Shown piece after piece: positions 1-6,601 of a stretch of 8,035 nt of DNA. The stretch's first letter is position 1; the number at the start of each line of letters is the position of its first letter. The notes under the pieces were generated by a model that was not told the origin of the DNA, ran no database searches, and saw only the letters and a list, made by a program, of their open reading frames with translations. Source of the DNA: Acidimicrobiia bacterium. Its GTDB lineage: Bacteria > Actinomycetota > Acidimicrobiia > Spongiisociales > ZC4RG35. The stretch is taken from contig JAUXMQ010000036.1 in assembly GCA_030623125.1 (NCBI GenBank), positions 1 through 8,035 of the forward strand, read 5' to 3'. The position numbers and the translations under genes are program-made.

Positions 1-572
1 GATTCACCTGACATTCCCAACGGTGTTGCGTTGACCACCACTGCGCCGGCGACACTTGCGCCCCAGGGAATGACACTCACCGAATCAAACGTGTCGGCCA
101 GTGCCTGTGCCGTTTCCGCGTTTCGTGCGGACAGGTAGGCATATCTCCCTTTCGCAACGGCCAGTGCCGCCGCTGCCGATCCTCCGGCGCCCAAGACCAG
201 GACACTGTTGAGATCCTTGAATCCTTCACCTTCGAATATCTCGCCAAACACGACAGCATCGGTTGACTGGACCAAGACCAGACCGTCTTTGTCTCTCTTC
301 ATGGTGTTGGCAGATCCTGCCAGTCGGGCCTGCGGTGTCGTGACATCGCCAAGCTCGAAAGCAATTCGCTTCAGCGGCATCGTGACGTTTATCCCGTCGA
401 TATCGCCTGATCGCAGATCGGCGAGGGTCTTCTCGAGGATCTGCCGGTTGGCGGTGATCGCCTTGTACTCACCCCTGAGACCGGTGAGTCTCAGGGCTTC
501 GGCGTGAATCGCCGGTGAGCGCGAGTGCGCAACAGGATCACCCAGGAGGGCGAATCGATAGAACTGACTCAT
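1..572 (-). CDS. aroE: Shikimate dehydrogenase (AroE), 5' part, cut by the left edge
   Basis: Reduces 3-dehydroshikimate to shikimate with NADPH in the cytoplasmic shikimate pathway to aromatic amino acids. The 190 visible residues include the substrate-binding start GDPVAHSRSP (11-20), the catalytic-lysine stretch INVTMPLK with K68, SANT (87-90), a degenerate Asn-Thr-Asp motif that reads STD (103-105, catalytic Asp D105), the nucleotide-binding GAGGSA (128-133), and NATPLGM (181-187). R150 in SARN falls where the NRT motif usually places the arginine that contacts the NADP phosphate. The C-terminal part (roughly 80-90 residues in the family) lies beyond base 1. The ATG at 572 is the only available start: the in-frame codons upstream run to a TGA without another start. 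No clear Shine-Dalgarno sequence precedes it. It follows mltG by 30 bases, as in mycobacteria. The identification is firm. The Ser in place of Asn103 is the one odd residue. Confidence 0.95.
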   Translation of the reverse strand, partial: MSQFYRFALLGDPVAHSRSPAIHAEALRLTGLRGEYKAITANRQILEKTLADLRSGDIDGINVTMPLKRIAFELGDVTTPQARLAGSANTMKRDKDGLVLVQSTDAVVFGEIFEGEGFKDLNSVLVLGAGGSAAAALAVAKGRYAYLSARNAETAQALADTFDSVSVIPWGASVAGAVVVNATPLGMSGE

Positions 573-603
573 CGAGAACCAGTAAACCAGGGCTCACAGT
601 GGA

Positions 604-1704
604 CTAAGGCAGAACACCGTCATCTCTGGCCTGGTTCACGTTGTTGATGTGCTCATCGAGGGTTCTGGCAAACACATGATTGCCATCGAGGTCGGCTAGC
701 ACGTAGTAGAAGAACTCCGTTACCTCAGGTGAGGCCGCAGCAACAAGGGATGCCCTGCCGGGAGATGCGATCGGAGTCGGTGGCAGTCCGGCGATCACAT
801 AGGTGTTGTAGGGCGAGTCCACCGTTCGGTCGAAACGGGTCACGTCTCGGGTACCCAGGGCGTACAGCACGGTGGCGTCGATATCGAGTTTCATCCCCTC
901 GGCAAGTCGATTGTGGATCACGCTGGAGACCACGGCACGCTCATCATCCAGAAGCACCTCTGTTTCGATCAGCGAAGCGAGGATGATCCCTTCGTATTCG
1001 GTGTACCCGAGAGCCTTCCAATCCGACCAATCGATACTGTTCGCTCGCTGCTCCATTGTAGAAGCCATCCTTTGCAGGATCGACTCTGGGGCCGCAGACC
1101 TCGTGAATTCGTAGGTATCAGGAAAGAGCAGACCCTCCCAGTCGGACAAGACGGGCTCTGGGGGCATCTCACGAAGCGAACTCACCACATCACCACCGAG
1201 AAGGGCGTCCTCGAAATCCGAGTATTCGTGTGGTGTCGTCTCGGCAAGAGCGACAAATATCTCCTCGACTCGAAGACCTTCGATCACGGTGACCCTGTAG
1301 ACGGCCGGGGCCGGACCGGCGACGAGAATGGCAACCACTTCGCCGGGATCCATCAGGGTTGTGAGAGCGTAAGTGCCGGCTTGCAGTCGCTGCGCCGCGT
1401 CGACATTGCGAACGGCCACCTCAAACTCGAGGGCGGAGTGCACGACTCCCTGCGCAGCGAGTGTCGCACCGATGTCCTGACCGGACGAGCCGCTGGTGAT
1501 CACGACCTCAACCGGCTGCCCGGGCTCCACATCGACGGGATCACTCGTCCCCTCATCCGGACCGAGGGCCACCCCGACTTGACGACCGAGATAAGAGGCG
1601 ACACCGATCACCGAGACGGCCGCCAGGGCCACCATGGCGATGGCCAGACCGATCTTGAGAATCCTTGCCCAGATGGGCTGGCTGGGTACTGGTTCGAAAG
1701 TCAT
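604..1704 (-). CDS. mltG: Endolytic murein transglycosylase MltG (YceG-like)
   Basis: A membrane-anchored lytic transglycosylase that cleaves nascent peptidoglycan strands and is thought to end glycan polymerisation. The 366-residue protein has a short cytoplasmic N-terminus, one hydrophobic segment (about 15-40), a linker rich in Pro, Asp and Glu, and then the YceG extracytoplasmic domain. A LysM-like part spans roughly 66-130 (QAGTY at 108-112). The catalytic part holds EGLLFPDTYEF (190-200), ILASLIETE (241-249), NRL (265-267), LDIDATVLYALG (273-284), SPYNTY (297-302), GLPPTPIASPG (306-316) and DGNHVFA (340-346). By remembered alignment with E. coli MltG, E249 matches the catalytic E218; E247 is the neighbouring conserved acid. 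The Lys common between them in E. coli-type proteins is Thr here. The ATG at 1704 is the only start: the six in-frame codons upstream lead directly to the ruvX stop, 18 bases away. Length is close to the family norm of about 340-400. Confidence 0.95.
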   Translation of the reverse strand: MTFEPVPSQPIWARILKIGLAIAMVALAAVSVIGVASYLGRQVGVALGPDEGTSDPVDVEPGQPVEVVITSGSSGQDIGATLAAQGVVHSALEFEVAVRNVDAAQRLQAGTYALTTLMDPGEVVAILVAGPAPAVYRVTVIEGLRVEEIFVALAETTPHEYSDFEDALLGGDVVSSLREMPPEPVLSDWEGLLFPDTYEFTRSAAPESILQRMASTMEQRANSIDWSDWKALGYTEYEGIILASLIETEVLLDDERAVVSSVIHNRLAEGMKLDIDATVLYALGTRDVTRFDRTVDSPYNTYVIAGLPPTPIASPGRASLVAAASPEVTEFFYYVLADLDGNHVFARTLDEHINNVNQARDDGVLP

Positions 1705-1722
1705 GTCTAGATGTCCGACGTA

Positions 1723-2151
1723 TCAGCCGGTTTCGTGGTTCCCGTCTGCAGCTCGCACGTCGAGATAATCCTGAAGGATGATGGCTGCCGCGACCTTGTC
1801 CACCGTTTCGCGTCGTTGCCTTCTCTTCATTCCTGATTGGAGCAAGACGTCCTCTGCCAGCTTCGAGGTGAAACGCTCGTCGAGGTAGTCAACAGGGATC
1901 CCCGTTGCAGCCAGAAGCTCCTTGCCCAGGGCTCGGGCGCCGACGGCTGAAACACCCTCCTCCCCGCTGAGCCCCGTTGGGAGACCGACAATCACCATCT
2001 TGATCGTGTATTCCTCATCTAGCTCTCGAACACGCTCGACGACGATGTTCCGTGGCACAACCTCCAGAGGACGTGCTGTGAGCCCGACCCCGTCACTGAT
2101 GGCCAACCCCACTCGTTTTGTCCCATAGTCGACGCCGAGATATCGAGTCAC
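1723..2151 (-). CDS. ruvX: RuvX/YqgF-family putative Holliday junction resolvase or pre-16S rRNA nuclease
   Basis: A small RNase H-fold nuclease. The family has been linked to Holliday junction resolution and, for E. coli YqgF, to 5' processing of pre-16S rRNA; the sequence cannot decide between these. The 142 residues carry the family pattern: LGVDYGTKRVGLAISD (5-20) with the first catalytic acid D8, VIVGLPTGLSG (53-63), YLDERFTS (89-96) with D91 and E92, and VDKVAAAIILQDYL (117-130) with D118. All expected acidic residues are present, so the enzyme should be active. Translation starts at a GTG (2149-2151) that overlaps the alaS TGA in the tetranucleotide GTGA. With no obvious Shine-Dalgarno sequence, this points to translation coupled to alaS. 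Next to alaS and mltG is its usual position in actinobacteria. Confidence 0.95.
   Translation of the reverse strand: MTRYLGVDYGTKRVGLAISDGVGLTARPLEVVPRNIVVERVRELDEEYTIKMVIVGLPTGLSGEEGVSAVGARALGKELLAATGIPVDYLDERFTSKLAEDVLLQSGMKRRQRRETVDKVAAAIILQDYLDVRAADGNHETG
2148..2151 (-). other. alaS/ruvX stop-start overlap (GTGA)
   Basis: The ruvX GTG start and the alaS TGA stop share four bases, as at the hisS/aspS junction. No Shine-Dalgarno sequence is evident upstream of ruvX, so its translation probably depends on ribosomes finishing alaS. Confidence 0.75.
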
Positions 2152-4769
2152 AGCTCGGCCAGAGCTCGGCTGGCCTCTGTTCTGGCCTTTTCCAGGGCGA
2201 CACCGAGTTGGCTGCCATTAGGGCCACCCGCCTGTGCGAGCTCGGGGTCTTTCGAGCCCCCGCCACCCAGCTCTCGTGCCGCGTCGCCTATCAGATCGGC
2301 CGCAGAAATACCTTTGGCGACCAGATCCTTGGATACAACCGCCACCAGAGTCCCCTTGGTCCCAGCGGCTGAACCAACCACGACCACGCTGGACCCGGCC
2401 AGCCTGTCCCGGATCCCGAGAGCGAGCTCGCGCAACTCATTGGCGTTGATCTCACCGACGTCAGCAATCACCAGGTCCGACTCGTCAATCCTATCCGCTC
2501 CCGCTGCGAGTTCTTCGGCCACCGAACCCTGCCGTTTTGTGCGAATGGCGGCGAGGTCTCTCTCCAAACCGACAACCTTGTCAAGCAGTTGTTCGAGACG
2601 ACCCGGCACGTCACCTGGAGAAACCTTCAAAAGACCGCCGGCGCGAGCAAGGGCGCCACGAATCGAGACCAGATGGTCATAAGCGGTCAGACCTGTCAGC
2701 GCCTCCACTCGTCTCAGATTGGAGCCGACCGAAGACTCCGAAACCAAAACGAGAGGACCGACCTGTCCTGAGCTCGATGTGTGGGTGCCACCGCAGAACT
2801 CGGTCGAAAACTCCCCAACTTTGACAACACGAACCGTCTCGCCGTACTTGTCGCCGAAAAATGCCAGCGCACCCATCTTCTCGGCCTCTTGTTTGGAGGT
2901 CAGCGTTGTGGTCACGTCACTGTTTGCCACCAGCCTGGTGTTGGCCTCGAGTTCGATCTCCGCGAGTTCCTGTGATGTGACCTGTGAGAAGTGGGAGAAG
3001 TCGAAGCGAATCCGGCCCGGCTCGACCAGCGACCCCGCCTGCTCGGCGTGGTCGCCAAGGACGTCTCTCAGCGCCCAGTGAAGGACATGAGTCCCTGTGT
3101 GACTCTTACGTATGGATTCTCTCCGCGGGCTATCGATGGTCGTTCGGGCGTTCTGTCCCACGGCGAGGTAACCGTTGGTGACCCGGGCGCGGTGGCCATG
3201 GAGCCCCTGGATGACGTGCCGGGTGTCGTCTACGGCCGCCGATCCAGTTTCGGTTTCGATGACTCCCCTGTCACCTACCTGACCGCCTGACTCGGCGTAG
3301 AAGGGAGATTTGTCGAGAAATATCTCCACTTCGTAACCCTTCTCGGCTCGATCGAGCGTCTCCCCTTCGGCGACCATCGACAGGAGCACGCTGTCGGAGA
3401 TCTCGTAGTCATATCCAACGAATTCCGTCAGGCCGCTCGACTCGAGAACCCTCCGGTAGACCCTGGCCGACTCCACCCCATCCCCGCCCTTCCAGGAGGC
3501 CCGAGCACGTTCTCTCTGCGTCGACATCTCCTTCTCGAATCCCTCGAGATCGACCTCGACACCACGTTCGGCGGCGATCTCCTTCGTCAGGTCGATCGGA
3601 AACCCGAAAGTGTCATGGAGCTTGAACGCCGCCGGGCCACTCAATCGCTCCTGACCATCGGACAGTTCGGTGTCCAGTAGCTGATGGCCTGACTCCAGTG
3701 TCCTTCTGAATTTCTCCTCTTCGCGAGCGACGATGTCGAGGACAAGATCCTTCTTCTCCGCAAGGGATGGATAGGCGTCACCCATGAGCTCGACGGTCGA
3801 TTCGACCAGTTGGGGCATGATCAGGCCCTCACCGCCGTACTGCCATGCATGACGAACCGCCCGTCGTAACACCCGCCGGAGCACGTATCCCCGTCCGTCA
3901 TTGGACGGTACGACCCCGTCTCCGATCAGAAACGTCACCGTTCGCCCGTGATCGGCGAGGATCCGCAGAGAGACGTCTGTTCTCTCATTCGCCCCGTACT
4001 GCAGACCCGTGTATCTCTCGGCTGTCGCCAGCACCTCGCGCGTCGTGTCGATGTCGAACACCGAGGGCACATCCTGGAGAACAGCCGCTGTACGATCGAG
4101 ACCCATACCCGTGTCGATGCTTCTTGCCGGAAGGTCGCCCACGACGTGATAGGGCTCATCCTGGATGTTCTGCATGAATACCAGATTCCAGATCTCCACG
4201 TAGCGGTCCTCGTCACCACCGATGGGCCCACCCGAGGTACCGAACTCCTCACCTCGGTCCCAAAAGATCTCAGAGCTCGGGCCACAGGGCCCGGGCACCC
4301 CCATCTGCCAGAAGTTGTCGTTTCCGCCGCGCTGTACCCGTTCGGCCGGGACCCCGACACCTTCGATCCAGACCTCGGCGGCTTCGTCATCGGTGTGGTG
4401 GACCGTGTACCACATGCGCTCGGGGTCCAGCCCAAGGGTCTCGGTACAGAACTCGTAGCCCCACGGGATGGCCTTCTCCTTGAAATAGTCGCCGAAGCTG
4501 AAGTTGCCCATCATCTCGAAGAAGGAGAGATGACGCTTGGTGGTGCCGATGATGTCGATGTCGATCGTGCGCACACACTTCTGGACAGAGACAGCCCTCA
4601 GCCACGGTGCCTCCTCCTCGCCCAGAAAGTAAGGCTTGAAAGGAACCATGCCGGCGTTGGTCATCAACAGCGTCGGATCGACCGGGATCAACGACGCCGA
4701 CGGACGTACCACGTGCTCGCGCTCGGCAAAGAAACCCGTGAAGGCCTGGCGAAGCTGATTGCTATCCAT
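2148..4769 (-). CDS. alaS: Alanine--tRNA ligase (AlaRS)
   Basis: A class II synthetase that charges tRNA-Ala and hydrolyses mischarged Ser- and Gly-tRNA-Ala. It is full length: 873 residues from the ATG at 4769, against about 875 in E. coli. The catalytic domain has motif 1 around PVDPTLLMTNAGMVPF (29-44), the motif 2 region with RHLSFFEMMGNFSFGDYF (79-96), and motif 3 with DTGMGLDR (219-226). The editing domain keeps its zinc site: H557 and H561 in HTGTH, plus C659 and H663 in CGGTH. The C-terminal C-Ala domain ends in a glycine-rich LGGGGSKDPELAQAGGP segment (about 834-850). A GTG at 4778, three codons upstream in frame, is an alternative start giving 876 residues. The ATG is preferred because MDSNQLRQAF resembles family N-termini; neither has a clear ribosome site. 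A hairpin lies in the 50-base gap after aspS, and the stop overlaps the ruvX start. Confidence 0.97.
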   Translation of the reverse strand: MDSNQLRQAFTGFFAEREHVVRPSASLIPVDPTLLMTNAGMVPFKPYFLGEEEAPWLRAVSVQKCVRTIDIDIIGTTKRHLSFFEMMGNFSFGDYFKEKAIPWGYEFCTETLGLDPERMWYTVHHTDDEAAEVWIEGVGVPAERVQRGGNDNFWQMGVPGPCGPSSEIFWDRGEEFGTSGGPIGGDEDRYVEIWNLVFMQNIQDEPYHVVGDLPARSIDTGMGLDRTAAVLQDVPSVFDIDTTREVLATAERYTGLQYGANERTDVSLRILADHGRTVTFLIGDGVVPSNDGRGYVLRRVLRRAVRHAWQYGGEGLIMPQLVESTVELMGDAYPSLAEKKDLVLDIVAREEEKFRRTLESGHQLLDTELSDGQERLSGPAAFKLHDTFGFPIDLTKEIAAERGVEVDLEGFEKEMSTQRERARASWKGGDGVESARVYRRVLESSGLTEFVGYDYEISDSVLLSMVAEGETLDRAEKGYEVEIFLDKSPFYAESGGQVGDRGVIETETGSAAVDDTRHVIQGLHGHRARVTNGYLAVGQNARTTIDSPRRESIRKSHTGTHVLHWALRDVLGDHAEQAGSLVEPGRIRFDFSHFSQVTSQELAEIELEANTRLVANSDVTTTLTSKQEAEKMGALAFFGDKYGETVRVVKVGEFSTEFCGGTHTSSSGQVGPLVLVSESSVGSNLRRVEALTGLTAYDHLVSIRGALARAGGLLKVSPGDVPGRLEQLLDKVVGLERDLAAIRTKRQGSVAEELAAGADRIDESDLVIADVGEINANELRELALGIRDRLAGSSVVVVGSAAGTKGTLVAVVSKDLVAKGISAADLIGDAARELGGGGSKDPELAQAGGPNGSQLGVALEKARTEASRALAEL

Positions 4770-4794
4770 GGAAGCCACTGGTATCGCTGATGAG

Positions 4795-4815
4795 GGCGAG
4801 AATAACGATCTCGCC
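4795..4815 (-). repeat. Perfect inverted repeat (7-bp stem, 7-base loop) between aspS and alaS
   Basis: Read on the minus strand, GGCGAGA, a loop TCGTTAT, then TCTCGCC. The arms are exact reverse complements. The hairpin begins four bases after the aspS TAA and ends 16 bases before the possible GTG start of alaS (25 before the ATG). No run of T follows, so it does not look like an intrinsic terminator. A role in mRNA processing, stability or control of alaS is possible, but this is inference; the structure may also be chance. Confidence 0.5.
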
Positions 4816-4819
4816 TTGG

Positions 4820-6601
4820 TTACCCGCTCTCTTCAGAGCCGTCCTCGTCAGGGTCGTCGCGGCGCATCTTCGATTCTCGACTCAGTTCGACGCCAAGCTC
4901 GGCGAGCTGATCCTCATCGACCCAGGTTGGTGCGCCGGTCATCGGGTCGAGCCCGGTTTGTGTCTTGGGAAATGGGATGACCTCTCGAATCGAGGTCTCG
5001 TTCTGAAGTACCATCACCAGCCGATCGACGCCAAAGGCAAATCCTCCGTGAGGAGGGGTCCCGTACTCCAGAGCTTCGAGGAACCAGCCGAAACGTCGCT
5101 CGGCGGTCCGTCCGTCTATCCCCAAGATCTCAAAGACCTGCCTTTGCACTTTGGGATCGTGGATCCTTATCGAACCGCTGCCCAGCTCCACACCGTTGAG
5201 AACTGCGTCGTAGGCATTGGAGATCGCGTTTGCAGGGTCGTTCGCCATCTCATCAATCGAGGTTGGTGACGTGAACGGATGGTGGGAGAAGGTGATAGCA
5301 CCTTCCTCATCCTCCTCGAACAAGGGGAAATCGACTACCCACAGATAGGCAAGATCGTCATGAGTATTCGGTCTGCCAAGATCAAGACGGAGGCCACCCA
5401 GGACCCCGACGGTGGTGCGCCACCGATCCGCCGCAATCAGAAGAACATCGCCGGGAGAGACTTCCATTCGGGATTTGATGCCTTCGATCTCGGCTTCGTC
5501 CAGGAACTTGGCCACCGGGGAGCGAAGAGAGCCATCGTCTTGGGACACCATCCAAACCAATCCCCTGGCACCCAACTCCTTGGCTCGCTCCGTCATGGCA
5601 TCGGCCCTGGCACGGGACCACTCCTGAGGTCCGCCGTTGATTCCTCGAACGGTGCCTCCAGCCTCCAGCGCGTTTTTGAAGACACCGAACTCCGATTTCG
5701 GGAACAGGTCGGAGAGGTCGACTATCTCCATGTCGAACCTCATGTCTGGTTTGTCGGAGCCATAACGATCCATTGCCTCGTGCCAGGTGAGACGGGGAAA
5801 CGGAAGTGGCACGTCGACTCCGCGAATCTCGCGGGTGACCGCGGCCAGGACCACCTCGATGGTCTCCAGCACATCATCTCGTTCCCAGAACGAGCCCTCG
5901 AGATCGAGCTGGGTGAACTCGAGCTGACGGTCGGAACGGAAATCCTCATCGCGATAACAGCGCGCAATCTGGAAGTAGCGCTCCACGCCGGCGATCATCA
6001 ACAACTGCTTGAAGAGCTGTGGCGACTGCGGCAGCGCGTAGAACTCGCCAGGGCGCAGCCGGGAGGGCACGAGCATGTCCCTCGCCCCCTCCGGTGTCGA
6101 GTTGATCAGTGTCGGTGTCTCTACCTCGAGAAACCCCATATCGTCGAGTGTCCGCCTGATCACCGCCGTCACTCTGGACCTGGCCCTGAGATTGGCGGCC
6201 ATTCGGGGCCGCCGTAGATCGAGATAGCGATGCCGCAGTCGAACGGCCTCGTCGACGTCTGTCCGGTCATCGATCATGAACGGCAACGTTTTGGCGGGCG
6301 CCAGGACATCGAGCTCGACAACGCCGATCTCAATTTTTCCTGTTGGGAGATCCGGGTTCTCGGTGCCGGCCGGACGGGAGCGAACCTCGCCTCTCACACG
6401 GACGCAGTACTCCATCTTCAGATCGGCAACTGTCGGGTGCTCCGCCGGGTCGGCGACCACCTGAACGAGGCCGGTGGCGTCTCTCACGTCGAAAAAGGCG
6501 ACACCCCCATGGTCGCGACGACGCTGGACCCACCCGGCGACGACGACCTCGCTCCCGATATCCGCCTCGGTGACCGCCCCCGCGCCATGAGACCTGATCA
6601 C
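4820..6601 (-). CDS. aspS: Aspartate--tRNA(Asp/Asn) ligase, probably non-discriminating
   Basis: A class IIb synthetase that charges tRNA-Asp and, as inferred from two residues, probably also tRNA-Asn. From the GTG at 6601 it has 593 residues, the usual bacterial length. The N-terminal OB-fold anticodon domain covers about 1-105 (GWVQRRRDHGGVAFFDVRD at 23-41). The catalytic domain includes STPEGARD (168-175), QSPQLFKQLLM (192-202), motif 2 RYFQIARCYRDEDFRSDRQLEFTQLD (208-233), the bacterial insertion domain (about 290-410), ELGSGSIRIH (472-481), and motif 3 GGFAFGVDR (519-527). H31 and G79 match the non-discriminating type, where E. coli has Leu and Lys. The C-terminus is a short acidic tail (DDPDEDGSEES). 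The GTG overlaps the hisS TGA by four bases and has AGAGGA five bases upstream. It yields MIRSHGAG, resembling mycobacterial MFVLRSHAAG. A TTG at 6619 is a rival start. Confidence 0.96.
   Translation of the reverse strand: MIRSHGAGAVTEADIGSEVVVAGWVQRRRDHGGVAFFDVRDATGLVQVVADPAEHPTVADLKMEYCVRVRGEVRSRPAGTENPDLPTGKIEIGVVELDVLAPAKTLPFMIDDRTDVDEAVRLRHRYLDLRRPRMAANLRARSRVTAVIRRTLDDMGFLEVETPTLINSTPEGARDMLVPSRLRPGEFYALPQSPQLFKQLLMIAGVERYFQIARCYRDEDFRSDRQLEFTQLDLEGSFWERDDVLETIEVVLAAVTREIRGVDVPLPFPRLTWHEAMDRYGSDKPDMRFDMEIVDLSDLFPKSEFGVFKNALEAGGTVRGINGGPQEWSRARADAMTERAKELGARGLVWMVSQDDGSLRSPVAKFLDEAEIEGIKSRMEVSPGDVLLIAADRWRTTVGVLGGLRLDLGRPNTHDDLAYLWVVDFPLFEEDEEGAITFSHHPFTSPTSIDEMANDPANAISNAYDAVLNGVELGSGSIRIHDPKVQRQVFEILGIDGRTAERRFGWFLEALEYGTPPHGGFAFGVDRLVMVLQNETSIREVIPFPKTQTGLDPMTGAPTWVDEDQLAELGVELSRESKMRRDDPDEDGSEESG
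6598..6601 (-). other. hisS/aspS stop-start overlap (GTGA)
   Basis: The aspS GTG start and the hisS TGA stop share four bases. This arrangement usually allows a terminating ribosome to restart on the next gene, so HisRS and AspRS are probably translationally coupled. It depends on the GTG being the true aspS start. Confidence 0.6.

Noticed and set aside
573..603. Short repeat CTGGTT...CTGGTT in the mltG-aroE gap as a possible operator
   Set aside because: Only six matching bases and no symmetry or promoter-like elements around them.
913..1710. A 265-codon open frame on the plus strand
   Set aside because: Antisense to mltG, whose motifs are intact on the minus strand. No recognisable domain.
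2152..2170. Eight-base direct repeat AGCTCGGC at the alaS/ruvX junction
   Set aside because: Two copies three bases apart encode the Ala/Leu/Glu-rich end of AlaRS. In GC-rich coding sequence a repeat this short is likely chance.
3948..4790. A 280-codon open frame on the plus strand
   Set aside because: Antisense to the conserved AlaRS N-terminal catalytic domain. Its openness follows from codon usage of alaS; no family features are seen.
4795..4815. Intrinsic terminator after aspS
   Set aside because: The hairpin is perfect but is followed by CTCATCAGCG on the minus strand, without a T-run, and the next gene starts within 25 bases.
5279..6217. A 312-codon open frame on the plus strand
   Set aside because: It lies wholly antisense to the AspRS catalytic domain. 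The translation shows no recognisable domain and is rich in His, Arg and Gly as expected from a complementary-strand shadow in GC-rich DNA.
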